Shown piece after piece: positions 37,373 through 46,907 of a stretch of 64,000 bases of DNA. The stretch covers positions 1,178,001 through 1,242,000 of the forward strand of contig JAQTHY010000001.1 in NCBI GenBank assembly GCA_029433345.1. The letters run 5' to 3'. The first letter of the stretch is position 1; every line of letters begins with the position of its first letter. Source of the DNA: Orbaceae bacterium ESL0727 (GTDB lineage: Bacteria > Pseudomonadota > Gammaproteobacteria > Enterobacterales > Orbaceae). Made by a program: the position numbers and the translations under genes. The notes under the pieces were generated by a model. It saw nothing but the letters and a program-made list of their open reading frames with translations. It ran no database searches and had not been told where the DNA came from.

Positions 37373-39424
37373 ATGAATAATGCTACGAATAATTCGGTTA
37401 ATAACGCGAGTCATAAAATTCCCGTTGGTATTATGGGAATCATTAGCGCTATTGGTATTGTCTATGGTGATATCGGTACGTCGCCACTTTATGTATTAAA
37501 ATCGATTATCCATGGTTTACCTGATCATCAATGGGCTGACCCTTTTTATATTTTGGGTGCAGTTTCGTGTGTTATCTGGACATTAACCATTCAAACCACG
37601 CTTAAATATGTCATTATTACCTTAAAAGCGGACAATAAAGGTGAAGGTGGAATTTTATCTTTATATGCGTTAATTCGGCGACGTTATAGTTGGACATTCT
37701 TGTTAGCCATTGTTGGTGCAGCAGCGCTACTGGCTGATGGTGCGATTACGCCAGCCATTACTATTATTACGGCGATTGAAGGATTAAATGTCATTTATCC
37801 GTATATTCCGATCCTCCCTATTACCCTATTATTGATTGTGATTTTGTTTTTTATTCAGCCATTGGGTACTGGCGCATTAGGACGCTATTTTGGTATTTGC
37901 ATGGTGATTTGGTTTACCACCTTAGGGGTTTTAGGGCTTAATCATTTATTACCCCATTTAGATGTATTAGTTGCATTTAATCCTGTCTACGCGATTCGTT
38001 TTATTGTCGAAGCACCTGATGCACTGGTTATTCTTGGCGCAATTTTTATGTGTACAACAGGTGCCGAAGCGCTCTATTCTGATTTAGGTCATTGCGGACT
38101 AAAAAATATTCGTATTTCATGGGGATACGTTAAAGTTTGTTTGCTACTGAATTATTTAGGGCAGGCGGCTTGGGTGATCCATGAATCACATATTACCGAT
38201 CCTGATGTGAATCCATTTTTTATGATGATGCCCGAATGGTTTAGATTAACGGGGATTATCATGTCGACGTTTGCGGCATTTATTGCCTGTCAGGCATTAA
38301 TTAGTGGGGCTTTTACGATTATTAGTGAAGCGATTTCACTCGATTTATGGCCGTCGGTACATGTGCAATATCCAACATTAGTGAAAGGGCAGATGTATAT
38401 CCGTTCGGTTAACGCGATGCTATTTATTTTATGTGTATCTATGGTGCTGACTTTTCAATCTTCAATCCATCTAGAAGCTGCGTACGGATTAGCTATCACT
38501 TTGAGTATGTTAATGACAACGGTATTGTTGTTCTTCTATTTTATGAAAATGAATAAACCATTATGGTACAGTATTCCATTAACGTTATTTTTTATGCTAA
38601 TAGAAACCGGGTTTTTGATTGCAAACTCACAAAAATTTTTCCATGGCGGTTTTGCCTCGATCTTGATTGCCGGATTCATTTCCATCATTATGTATGCGTG
38701 GTTCTCAGGAAGACGATTAAAACGGGATCACAACTCATTTGATAAACTAGATGATGAATATTTGGCGAAAATTATTGCGGTTAGCCATGACAAATCTATC
38801 GATAAAATTGCGACACATCTTTTTTATTTAACGCGCGCACAAAGTGCCCATGCCGTTGAAAATAAAATTACTTATTCGTTGTTTGAACGTAAACCTAAAC
38901 GGGCTGATACGTATTGGTTTATTTCTATAAATCGTATGGATGAACCTTATCAATTCGAATATAAAGTTGAGATTTTGGTGCCTTATAAAGTGTTTCGTAT
39001 TGATCTGAATCTCGGCTTTAAAGTCGATATGCATGTTGAGCAGTATGTGCAGTTGATCGCTAATCGTATGGAACAGCAAAATTTAGTTAATCTCTTTTCG
39101 CGCTACGCGTCAGTGAAAGAAAAGCGTGGTGATAGTTTGTATGTGATTATTGAGCGAACTTTACGCAATGTTGATTTGGATTTTGTTCATAAGCCAATTT
39201 TGGCGCTTTATTCATTTATCAAACATAAATTTACATCAGATACTGATATGTTTGATATCGATCCAACTGCGACGTTAGTTGAATTTGTGCCTATTGTGGC
39301 AAACGAATATGAGAATGATAATGAGACATTAAAACAGCTTATCGAACAGTCTGAAATGAGTATTTCCGGGCAGGTTGAAAATCATAAAAATCATGATGAA
39401 GGAACCACCACGACGACAGATTAG
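37373..39424 (+). CDS. kup: KUP/HAK/KT family potassium transporter
   Basis: 683 residues. About 12 membrane helices in residues 18-440 and a cytoplasmic C-terminal part. Family signatures: GIVYGDIGTSPLYV, ADNKGEGGILSLYALI and GAEALYSDLGHCG. Takes up K+ (in E. coli Kup also Cs+), likely proton-coupled. By eye it is closer to KUP proteins of lactic acid bacteria than to E. coli Kup (for example SLYALIRRRYSW and the SLDLWPSVHVQYP region), so horizontal acquisition is possible. The Asn-rich start (MNNATNNSVNN) derives from GAATAAT-type DNA repeats that begin upstream. It is a single gene. Confidence 0.9.
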   Translation: MNNATNNSVNNASHKIPVGIMGIISAIGIVYGDIGTSPLYVLKSIIHGLPDHQWADPFYILGAVSCVIWTLTIQTTLKYVIITLKADNKGEGGILSLYALIRRRYSWTFLLAIVGAAALLADGAITPAITIITAIEGLNVIYPYIPILPITLLLIVILFFIQPLGTGALGRYFGICMVIWFTTLGVLGLNHLLPHLDVLVAFNPVYAIRFIVEAPDALVILGAIFMCTTGAEALYSDLGHCGLKNIRISWGYVKVCLLLNYLGQAAWVIHESHITDPDVNPFFMMMPEWFRLTGIIMSTFAAFIACQALISGAFTIISEAISLDLWPSVHVQYPTLVKGQMYIRSVNAMLFILCVSMVLTFQSSIHLEAAYGLAITLSMLMTTVLLFFYFMKMNKPLWYSIPLTLFFMLIETGFLIANSQKFFHGGFASILIAGFISIIMYAWFSGRRLKRDHNSFDKLDDEYLAKIIAVSHDKSIDKIATHLFYLTRAQSAHAVENKITYSLFERKPKRADTYWFISINRMDEPYQFEYKVEILVPYKVFRIDLNLGFKVDMHVEQYVQLIANRMEQQNLVNLFSRYASVKEKRGDSLYVIIERTLRNVDLDFVHKPILALYSFIKHKFTSDTDMFDIDPTATLVEFVPIVANEYENDNETLKQLIEQSEMSISGQVENHKNHDEGTTTTTD

Positions 39425-39601
39425 CTTATTATCCTAAAAATAGGGTAGAATAGCAGAACAAATATGGGGCGAAATCTTAGATACGTTTTCTTTTCAATAT
39501 CTGCTGATGACAGTAGTTTATATAAAACTATTATCTGACAAAGATAATCGATAATTATCTATGTCATTTGTGATAGATAAAGTTGTCATAGCTCCATATT
39601 G

Positions 39602-39676
39602 TAATAAATATAGTTTTAATAAATATAATGTTAATAAATATAGTCCTAATAAATACAGTTCTAATAAATACCGTTT
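39602..39676. repeat. 15-bp tandem repeat, 5 copies, before tmk
   Basis: Five units of the form TAATAAATATAGTTT (variants ending AATGT, AGTCC, and TAATAAATACAGTTC, TAATAAATACCGTTT). It ends about 17 bases before the tmk ribosome binding site, so it occupies the 5' leader or promoter. The rest of the 280-base gap after kup shows no gene. Confidence 0.8.
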
Positions 39677-39704
39677 TTATTAATAGAGACAGCAAGGAAT
39701 CAAT

Positions 39705-40346
39705 ATGGTAGGGAAGTTTATTGTGATTGAAGGATTAGAAGGGGCAGGGAAAACCACAGCCATTCAAACCGTTAAGCAGATCCTTAATCAACACCATATT
39801 GAGGATAAAGATATTGAATTTATTCGCGAACCTGGTGGCACTAAGGTAGCCGAAGCATTACGCAATATTATTAAAAATAGTATTGATAATGAACCCTTGA
39901 CTGACAAAGCCGAACTGTTAATGTTATATGCTGCGCGTATCCAACTGATTGATAACGTCATTAAGCCAGCACTGAAGGCAGGCAAATGGGTGGTTGGCGA
40001 TCGTCATGATTTGTCCACACAAGCCTACCAAGGTGGCGGACGGCAGTTAGATAGCCATTTTATGCAATTGTTAAAAGAACAGGTGTTAGGGGATTTTAGA
40101 CCCGATTTAACGTTATATTTGGATATTGATCCGCGTCAAGGGCTTAATCGCGCAAGTCGTCGTGGTCAGTTAGATCGTATTGAGCAAGGTTCGTTAGACT
40201 TTTTTGATCGTATTCGACGCCGTTATCAAGAACTTGCCGCCCAAGATAAGACGATTTTAACGATTGATGCCTCGCAAGCCTTGCCCAAAGTGACACAACA
40301 GATAGAGCAGAAATTAACGCAATGGTTACAAACAGTTTCTATATAA
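39705..40346 (+). CDS. tmk: Thymidylate kinase
   Basis: 213 residues. P-loop [10 protein letters not shown] (9-18), FIREPGGT dTMP-binding motif, the [16 protein letters not shown] segment and a LID region with RRGQLDRIE. Phosphorylates dTMP to dTDP. AGCAAGGAA precedes the ATG. Directly followed by holB with no gap, as in E. coli and relatives. Confidence 0.96.
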   Translation: MVGKFIVIEGLEGAGKTTAIQTVKQILNQHHIEDKDIEFIREPGGTKVAEALRNIIKNSIDNEPLTDKAELLMLYAARIQLIDNVIKPALKAGKWVVGDRHDLSTQAYQGGGRQLDSHFMQLLKEQVLGDFRPDLTLYLDIDPRQGLNRASRRGQLDRIEQGSLDFFDRIRRRYQELAAQDKTILTIDASQALPKVTQQIEQKLTQWLQTVSI

Positions 40347-41339
40347 ATGGGTTATGTTATGCAATTAACTGATTACCCGTGGTTAGTCACCCCGTATCAA
40401 CAGCTTGTCGCCCCTATCTTGCAACAGCGTGCTCACCACGCTTTTTTGCTTAATTATGTGCCGGGGAGTGGTGAAGACGCATTTATTACACAATTTGCTA
40501 AACGACTATTGTGCCAACAAGCCACGGGCAGTGAACCTTGTCAGAAATGTCATAGTTGCCAATTATTTGCGGTAGATAATCATCCTGATTATTATCAAGT
40601 TAGTTGTGAAAAGAATAAACACGCGATTGGGATTGATCAAATCCGATCGATGACGAGTAAGATATATGAAAAGTCTCAGCAAGGCGGTAATAAAGTTATT
40701 TGGATAAAGCAAGCTGCGCTGATGACTGAAGCGGCGGCCAATGCATTACTGAAAACAGTTGAAGAACCGCCGACGAACACCTATTTTATTTTAAGCGATG
40801 ATCACAATCACACCTTGTTACCAACGATTCATAGTCGCTGTTTTGGTTATTTTTTGCCTATTCCAGCGCTAGACGTATCGGTGGCATGGCTAAAAGAACG
40901 CTATCCGCACTATAATGATAATGAGTTGGCGAGTGCGCTATTGTTAAATGAAAATGCGCCATTAGCGGCTTTGGCGTTATTAGCGGTCGATAAATGGCAA
41001 CAACGCAAGCAATTTTGTGCCACTTTATTGGCAATTTTGCCGAATAATGATTATTGGTCGCTGGCTAAAACTATTGACGCTGAGCAGTTTATAGAGCGAA
41101 TTAATTGGTTTTGTTCATTACTCAGTGATGCATTAAAAGCTAAACAAAAAGCGGGGCGATTTATTATTAATCGTGATGAAGTCCCGTTAGTACGTTTATT
41201 GGCTAGGCAGCAAATGAGCCAAATCATTCAACTTTATGATTTATGGTGCGATGCACGCGACAAGCTTTTTACTGTGACAGGTCTCAATAAAGAATTGATG
41301 ATCTATAATGTGCTTGCTCAATCAGAATTAGTAAAATGA
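40347..41339 (+). CDS. holB: DNA polymerase III subunit delta'
   Basis: 330 residues if started at the ATG that touches the tmk stop; an ATG at 40359 would align better with the E. coli N-terminus. AAA+ clamp-loader fold with zinc-binding cysteines (CQQATGSEPCQKCHSC), a degenerate P-loop (GSGED, no Lys) and the sensor motif TEAAANALLKTVEEPP. The stator of the clamp loader, it does not bind ATP itself. In E. coli tatD-type ycfH follows; here the acyltransferase cluster does. Confidence 0.93.
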   Translation: MGYVMQLTDYPWLVTPYQQLVAPILQQRAHHAFLLNYVPGSGEDAFITQFAKRLLCQQATGSEPCQKCHSCQLFAVDNHPDYYQVSCEKNKHAIGIDQIRSMTSKIYEKSQQGGNKVIWIKQAALMTEAAANALLKTVEEPPTNTYFILSDDHNHTLLPTIHSRCFGYFLPIPALDVSVAWLKERYPHYNDNELASALLLNENAPLAALALLAVDKWQQRKQFCATLLAILPNNDYWSLAKTIDAEQFIERINWFCSLLSDALKAKQKAGRFIINRDEVPLVRLLARQQMSQIIQLYDLWCDARDKLFTVTGLNKELMIYNVLAQSELVK

Positions 41340-41400
41340 GATGGTGTTTTAGGATACATGGTTTTCTTAGAGAATTTAACGTAAGAAATAAAGGGATAGA

Positions 41401-42801
41401 GTGAGTTATTTATCAATTGAATTTGGTCTGCTATTTATTGCCTTTTTTGCTATTTATTGGTGCTTTAAATCGCAACCGAAATGGCAAAATAGATTACTGC
41501 TGGTCAGTAGTTATTTGGTCGTCTGCTCTTATAGTTGGCAATTTGCGTTGATTCTTTTTATCTATACATCTGCTATCTATCTGTTTTCATTATTAATATT
41601 TGATTCAAAACGTTATGGTAAACAATGGCTGATAATTAGTCTTTGTGTTGCTATGCTAAATTTAGCGGTATTTAAATATTTCGATTTTTTCCGTTATGAG
41701 CTGCAATTGTTACTTAATGCGCTGAATTTACCTATTTTGTTACCAGTCATTTCTTTAGTTTTGCCGATAGGAATCTCATTTTATACTTTCCATTCAGTTA
41801 GCTATTTAGTCTCTGTGTATAAACAAGAGATTCAGCCGACTAAATTTGCGGATTTTGCACTCTTTTTATCTTTCTTTCCAAGCATTATTGCTGGGCCAAT
41901 TAATCGTGCGAAAACTTTTTTACCCCAAATTGTGATTGCGCAACCAAGGCAAATGTTGGAGCCACATCGTGCGTGTACGTTAATTATTTTAGCGGTGATT
42001 AAAGTCTATTGTTTAGGTGGGCTCTTAGCCGATAATTGGGTCAATCCTATTTTTGCCAATCCAATGGAATTTGGTTCTTTAGATCTGTTATTAGGATTAT
42101 ATAGTTATGCGATGCTGATTTATATAAACTTTTCGGGATATACTGATTTGGTGACAGGAATAGCACTGCTTTTAGGTTTTAGATTACCCATTAATTTTAA
42201 TTTACCTTATTTAGCTGTCAATCTGCGTGATTTTTGGACGCGCTGGCATATCAGTTTATGTTTATGGATTCGTGATTACCTCTATATTCCATTAGGAGGG
42301 AATCGTAAAGGATTTACGCGAACACAGATAAATGTCATGTTAGCGATGCTATTGTCAGGCTTATGGCATGGTGCCGGCCTTAATTTTATTATTTGGGGTG
42401 CTTGTCATGGTATTGGGATCCTCTTTTTAAATATCACTGCTCGTTATTGGGGCGCAGATCGGGTGACAAAACATTCCATCTGGTTAGCCAGAATTTTTAC
42501 CGTGCATTATGTCTGTTTGGCGTGGTTATTTTTCCATTGTGAAAGTTTTACCGATGCGATGGATTATTTAATGGCATTGCTTCATAATATTACGATTCAT
42601 AATGATTATCTGGCCGGAATGCTGAGCATTTGTTTACTCTATTTCTGCTATCCATTATTGAAAAATGTACCAGATAGGTTTGCCCAAGCAATCAGTAAAA
42701 TCAATTATTTTTACTTACCGTTCATTTTTATTTTTATATTGTGGGTGGTGATTCATTTTGCACCATCGGGAGTGCCTAATTTTATTTATGCTAGCTTTTA
42801 G
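41401..42801 (+). CDS. MBOAT family O-acyltransferase (PatA/AlgI-like)
   Basis: 466 residues from a GTG with AAGGGA upstream. About 11 membrane helices. The MBOAT signatures are RWHISLCLWIRDYLYIPLGGN (H283) and the catalytic-His block SGLWHGAGLNFIIWG (H323). Such proteins move acyl groups, usually acetyl, across the inner membrane, for example PatA in peptidoglycan O-acetylation or AlgI in alginate acetylation. No alginate genes are present; instead two SGNH-hydrolase genes follow in overlapping array, which points to peptidoglycan O-acetylation. That substrate is an inference. Confidence 0.85.
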   Translation: MSYLSIEFGLLFIAFFAIYWCFKSQPKWQNRLLLVSSYLVVCSYSWQFALILFIYTSAIYLFSLLIFDSKRYGKQWLIISLCVAMLNLAVFKYFDFFRYELQLLLNALNLPILLPVISLVLPIGISFYTFHSVSYLVSVYKQEIQPTKFADFALFLSFFPSIIAGPINRAKTFLPQIVIAQPRQMLEPHRACTLIILAVIKVYCLGGLLADNWVNPIFANPMEFGSLDLLLGLYSYAMLIYINFSGYTDLVTGIALLLGFRLPINFNLPYLAVNLRDFWTRWHISLCLWIRDYLYIPLGGNRKGFTRTQINVMLAMLLSGLWHGAGLNFIIWGACHGIGILFLNITARYWGADRVTKHSIWLARIFTVHYVCLAWLFFHCESFTDAMDYLMALLHNITIHNDYLAGMLSICLLYFCYPLLKNVPDRFAQAISKINYFYLPFIFIFILWVVIHFAPSGVPNFIYASF

Positions 42802-42816
42802 TTATGAATCATAATA

Positions 42817-44289
42817 ATGACAAACTCGATTAAAAATTTTTCATATCACCGCAAAAACGGTAGACGTAGAGTGCACCCCTTACCGCGCACTTTACCGAAT
42901 AATGCCCGATACAAAACGCGGAAAGTAAAAAGCCAATTAAAGCAAAATAAGCAAATAAATACGGCTGCGTTATCGGTAAAGCAAATGTTTTATATTTTGC
43001 TGATCACTGCTGTGGGGTTGATCTGTTTTTATCAAAAATCGATAAAGATTTATTGGCAACAGACTTATCATTCAGATATTGCATTAAGTAGTTCGCTCTC
43101 GTTATTGCCTGCAGATAAGGGTGAAAATCAGCTGAGTAGCGATAATGAAGCAAGTCAGGGTAATGGATCTGAGGATAATTACACATCTTTGGAAGAATCG
43201 CCCAAATTAAATGTTAAAGATCAAACAGATAAACCGGCAGAGAAGTCTGGATTAAAACAAGATCAATTACATTCATCATTAAGCAAAGAGATAAAGCGTA
43301 ATAGCATTGATGCATCGGTAACGGCAGGTGTGCAGGCGGACACGAATAAAAATCATGATAAAAAATATGAAGATAAAAATAGAGAAAAACAGACTAAATC
43401 GCAATCGGCCACTACAACAGTAGCTGAACAGAAGCCAATCGAAAAAAATAGTGCTGATCATGATAAAAAGACGACGCCTAATCCACATATTGAAAAGGGT
43501 TCGGAAACGCAGCCAGTGTTATTATCATCAACATTAGCAACGCCATCGCAATCGGCATTAGCGGCAAAAAGTGTGACAACGAAATCTCCTGAATCATCGA
43601 CCTCGAAACAGCGTATTTTGCCTGAGCCTATTACATTAACGGCGCAAAATAAGGTCTTTTTTGCTGGCGATTCGTTAATGCAAGGTGTCGCGCCTTACGT
43701 AAAAAAAATATTATTTAAACAGTATAAAATTGAGAGTATTGATCTGAGTAAACAGAGTACAGGCCTGTCGTATCCAAGTGCATTTAATTGGCCAAAAACG
43801 ATTAGTGAGCAGTTGGATGAAGATCCTGCTATTCATTTACTGATAGTATTTTTAGGCGCAAATGATCCGTGGGATTTCCCGGTAAAAGAATTAGGCAATA
43901 AATATGTCAAGTTTAAATCAGAACTATGGGAAGAGCAGTACCGATTGCGTATTAAGATGATTCTCAATAGTGCGAAAGAACACAATGTACAAGTGCTTTG
44001 GTTATCACCACCTTGTATGCGTAAACCGAAATTGAATGAAGGAATTATTTATTTAAATGATCTGTATCAATCAGAAATAAGGGAAGCCCAACAACACTTT
44101 TTAACCACGAATAATTTATTAGGTTGTACGTATGACAATTTTAGTAATTTTATTACGACGGATAAAGAAAAAATAAAAGTTAGGATTGATGATGGTGTAC
44201 ATTTTACACCAACGGGACAAAAGATATTAGCCAATGCCATTATGGAACATATCACCATTAAAGAAGTAGAGGGTAATAATAGTGATTAA
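42817..44289 (+). CDS. Membrane-anchored SGNH-fold protein (PatB/DUF459-like)
   Basis: 490 residues. A basic cytoplasmic N-terminus (1-52), one membrane helix (about 55-76), a low-complexity Ser/Thr/Lys/Glu linker (about 85-270) long enough to span the periplasm, and an SGNH domain (278-480). The catalytic triad and oxyanion residues are visible: S286 in AGDSLMQG, N349 in GAND, and D459/H462 in DDGVH. With the MBOAT gene 15 bases upstream it is a good candidate for the periplasmic transferase that puts acetyl on peptidoglycan, or an esterase. The linker is AT-poor in hydrophobic codons and probably fast-evolving. Confidence 0.75.
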   Translation: MTNSIKNFSYHRKNGRRRVHPLPRTLPNNARYKTRKVKSQLKQNKQINTAALSVKQMFYILLITAVGLICFYQKSIKIYWQQTYHSDIALSSSLSLLPADKGENQLSSDNEASQGNGSEDNYTSLEESPKLNVKDQTDKPAEKSGLKQDQLHSSLSKEIKRNSIDASVTAGVQADTNKNHDKKYEDKNREKQTKSQSATTTVAEQKPIEKNSADHDKKTTPNPHIEKGSETQPVLLSSTLATPSQSALAAKSVTTKSPESSTSKQRILPEPITLTAQNKVFFAGDSLMQGVAPYVKKILFKQYKIESIDLSKQSTGLSYPSAFNWPKTISEQLDEDPAIHLLIVFLGANDPWDFPVKELGNKYVKFKSELWEEQYRLRIKMILNSAKEHNVQVLWLSPPCMRKPKLNEGIIYLNDLYQSEIREAQQHFLTTNNLLGCTYDNFSNFITTDKEKIKVRIDDGVHFTPTGQKILANAIMEHITIKEVEGNNSD

Positions 44290-45454
44290 ATTTTATAAAT
44301 ATTTGATCTTTTTTATGGTAATAACAATGACTGCTGGGTGCAATGTGGCAGAAAGTAAGATAACCAATACACCAAATGCGAATTTACTTGATTTTGGTGA
44401 TCCGAATGTTAAACAATTTATTACACGGTTAAATACGGTAAAACAGCGTGACAATCAAGTGGTGACTATCACACAGTTTGGTGATTCACATACTGCTGCA
44501 GATTTATTTACCGGTGAATTTCGTCATTTGATGCAAAATAAATATGGTAATGCGGGGATTGGTTGGATTACGCCCATTTTTGTGAAAGGGCAATATAACA
44601 TGGAAGTGAAATGGAAAAGTGCAAATTGGGAACTTTTTAGTAGTCGTACTAATACTGGTTTGGACTTTCCGATGGGGGGCTTTATTGCTAAACCGACCAA
44701 AGATAATGCGACAATCCAAATCTTACCTAATGCAGCGGATAATCAATTATGGCAAGCACGATTAACCTTTAAAACGATGAGTAGATCGTATAATGCGTTA
44801 TCTATTTATGATGCGAATAATCAACCGGTGAATGTAAGTTATGATTCAAAAGTCAATCAATGGAAAACATTGTCGACCACAGCCAAAATGCCATTAACAA
44901 TTAAAAGCGCAAAAGATGTCGAATTGGGTGGGATATGGCTAACGCGTGATAAGCAACCGGGGGTGATTGTTTCCGCGATTGCCACGAATGGCGCAAGGCA
45001 ATCTATTTGGCAAAAATGGGATATTAACTGGTTTCGAGAATTGGCGGCGACACAGAGTGATTTAGTCATATTAGCCTATGGAACGAATGAAAGTTTTGAT
45101 AAAACGTTAAATTTAGAAGAGTATCGCCAAAATTTAATTAATAATATTCGTTTAATACGAAAAACATTGCCTAACGCGGTAATTTTATTGATTTCACCGC
45201 CGGATACATTAACTAATGGCGATGTGGCTCCACCTATGCTACAAGCTATAAAAGATACCCAAAAACAGATTGCGAAATCTGAAAAGACATTATTTTGGGA
45301 TTGGCAAAAAGCGATGGGCGGTAAATTTGTGATTAAACAGTGGCTACGACAAGGTTTAGCGCGCCCTGATTTAGTTCATCAAACCCCACAAGGTTATAAA
45401 GAGAGTGCCAAAATATTTTATTTTGATTTAATTGAATTTCTTGATAAGAAATAG
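44282..45454 (+). CDS. SGNH/GDSL lipoprotein, O-acetylpeptidoglycan esterase (Ape1)-like
   Basis: 390 residues from a GTG that overlaps the previous gene by eight bases. A lipoprotein signal ends in TAGC (Cys20). The GDSL motif QFGDSHTAAD (S69), a GNAGIGWI segment, LAYGTNES (block III) and DLVHQT (Asp and His of the triad, near residues 365-368) are all present. GDSH-type lipoproteins of this build include the O-acetylpeptidoglycan esterases of Neisseria (Ape1). It would remove O-acetyl groups to permit lytic transglycosylase action. It is the third gene of the cluster. Confidence 0.78.
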   Translation: MIKFYKYLIFFMVITMTAGCNVAESKITNTPNANLLDFGDPNVKQFITRLNTVKQRDNQVVTITQFGDSHTAADLFTGEFRHLMQNKYGNAGIGWITPIFVKGQYNMEVKWKSANWELFSSRTNTGLDFPMGGFIAKPTKDNATIQILPNAADNQLWQARLTFKTMSRSYNALSIYDANNQPVNVSYDSKVNQWKTLSTTAKMPLTIKSAKDVELGGIWLTRDKQPGVIVSAIATNGARQSIWQKWDINWFRELAATQSDLVILAYGTNESFDKTLNLEEYRQNLINNIRLIRKTLPNAVILLISPPDTLTNGDVAPPMLQAIKDTQKQIAKSEKTLFWDWQKAMGGKFVIKQWLRQGLARPDLVHQTPQGYKESAKIFYFDLIEFLDKK

Positions 45455-45494
45455 ATCATCGTCTTAACCCCAAAAATTAAGGAAGCAATACGTT

Positions 45495-46205
45495 ATGCCA
45501 TCACCCATTATTATTGCAGTTGATTTTGCTGATGTTAAAGCAGCGTGGAATTTTATTGATCGTGTAGAACCTCAAGATTGTCGCCTCAAGATCGGAAAAG
45601 AACTGTTTACCCATGCAGGCCCTGATTTTATTCGGAAAATTCAACAAAAAGGATTTGATGTTTTTCTCGATTTGAAGTTTCATGATATTCCAAATACCGT
45701 GTCAAAAGCGGTTAGTGCTGCGGCTGATTTAGGTGTATGGATGACTAATGTTCATGCGAGTGGTGGTTCTCGTATGATGGAAGCGGCAAAAGATGCGTTA
45801 TACTCTTATGGGGCGGATGCACCACTATTAATTGCGGTAACCGTATTAACTAGTATGGAGGCCAGTGATCTCAACGAAATCGGTATTAATGTGTCACCAT
45901 TAGAACAAGCAACGCGCCTGGCTGTTCTGGCTAAAAGTTGTGGGCTGGATGGTGTGGTCTGTTCAGCTAAAGAAGTCCAAAGTTTCAGAACGCGTTTAGG
46001 CAGTGATTTCAAGTTAGTGACGCCAGGAATTCGTCCAGTGGGTACCGATCCAGATGACCAACGCCGAATTATGACACCACAACGTGCACAAGCGGCTGGT
46101 TCTGATTATTTAGTCATCGGCCGACCCATTACGCAATCAGACGATCCCGCCAAAACCTTAAAAGCTATTTTATCGACGTTGGAGTTAAATAAAAATAATG
46201 GGTAA
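45495..46205 (+). CDS. pyrF: Orotidine 5'-phosphate decarboxylase
   Basis: 236 residues. TIM-barrel enzyme with the catalytic D59-K61-D64 array in [12 protein letters not shown]. The C-terminal phosphate-binding segment is [14 protein letters not shown]. Last step of UMP synthesis. Forms an operon with yciH, whose start overlaps it by eight bases, exactly the E. coli arrangement. It begins 40 bases after the acyl-transfer cluster and may be read through from it. Confidence 0.97.
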   Translation: MPSPIIIAVDFADVKAAWNFIDRVEPQDCRLKIGKELFTHAGPDFIRKIQQKGFDVFLDLKFHDIPNTVSKAVSAAADLGVWMTNVHASGGSRMMEAAKDALYSYGADAPLLIAVTVLTSMEASDLNEIGINVSPLEQATRLAVLAKSCGLDGVVCSAKEVQSFRTRLGSDFKLVTPGIRPVGTDPDDQRRIMTPQRAQAAGSDYLVIGRPITQSDDPAKTLKAILSTLELNKNNG

Positions 46206-46530
46206 TCCAATTGTTTATTCAACTGAACATGGGCGTATGAAAGCGCCCAAACCAGTTGCGACGAGTCAACAAACTTCTGATCTGAAACGTGACGGTATTG
46301 TGCGTATTCAACGGCAAGTATCTGGTCGGAAAGGTAAAGGTGTTTGTGTTATCTCTGGCCTTGATTTAGACAATAGTGCACTACTTAATTTAGCTGCCGA
46401 ACTAAAAAAAAGATGTGGCTGTGGCGGTTCAGTAAAAGATGGCGTAATTGAAATTCAAGGTGATAAACGGGATATTTTGAAATCATTACTTGAAGAAAAA
46501 GGCTTTAAAGTGAAATTAGCAGGTGGATAA
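46198..46530 (+). CDS. yciH: SUI1/eIF1-family protein YciH
   Basis: 110 residues with the SUI1 core ([21 protein letters not shown] and [21 protein letters not shown], each read in part). Related to eukaryotic eIF1; in E. coli it affects initiation fidelity and acts as a stress-time inhibitor of translation. Coupled to pyrF. A terminator-like stem overlaps its stop. Confidence 0.95.
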   Translation: MGNPIVYSTEHGRMKAPKPVATSQQTSDLKRDGIVRIQRQVSGRKGKGVCVISGLDLDNSALLNLAAELKKRCGCGGSVKDGVIEIQGDKRDILKSLLEEKGFKVKLAGG

Positions 46531-46546
46531 ATTCACCTGCTCGTTT
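46519..46546 (+). terminator. Terminator overlapping the yciH stop
   Basis: Stem GCAGGTG (46519-46525) / CACCTGC (46534-46540) followed by TCGTTTT. The T-run is modest. The stop codon lies in the loop. Confidence 0.6.
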
Positions 46547-46577
46547 TAGACATGGTCGTTATGAAAAACGGCTATGA

Positions 46578-46907
46578 TTAGTTAGTTGAGCTGCTGTTAT
46601 AAGCGCGCATTTTTTTGCTAATATCACGACGTTCTTTCGAAATTTCAGCATTTTTAATGATGTAATCATCAACACGATCATCATAATCACTTTTCATATT
46701 GGCAATAATTGCCTGCAACTCTTCGTAAGTTAGACCGGGTTTTAAATATTCGCTTAAATTTTCCAGTAATAAAACGCGTTTTTGGTTATCACGAATCTTC
46801 TTCTCATTATCCGAGATTTCTCGTTTTAATTTATTTAAGCGACGAGATAAACGAATATATTCTAAGACATCCTGGAATGACGGTGCGGCAGTTTTTTCTT
46901 TGTCCAT
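46578..46907 (-). CDS. yeeX: DUF496 family protein YeeX
   Basis: 109 residues, mostly coiled coil. [34 protein letters not shown] and [20 protein letters not shown] nearly match E. coli YeeX. The family is DNA- or nucleoid-associated by some reports, but the role is not settled. Convergent with yciH. Confidence 0.93.
   Translation of the reverse strand: MDKEKTAAPSFQDVLEYIRLSRRLNKLKREISDNEKKIRDNQKRVLLLENLSEYLKPGLTYEELQAIIANMKSDYDDRVDDYIIKNAEISKERRDISKKMRAYNSSSTN

Noticed and set aside
41401-45454. Alginate acetylation locus (AlgI/AlgJ/AlgX-like)
   Set aside because: No alginate synthesis genes are nearby, and the lipoprotein GDSH enzyme fits peptidoglycan esterases better.
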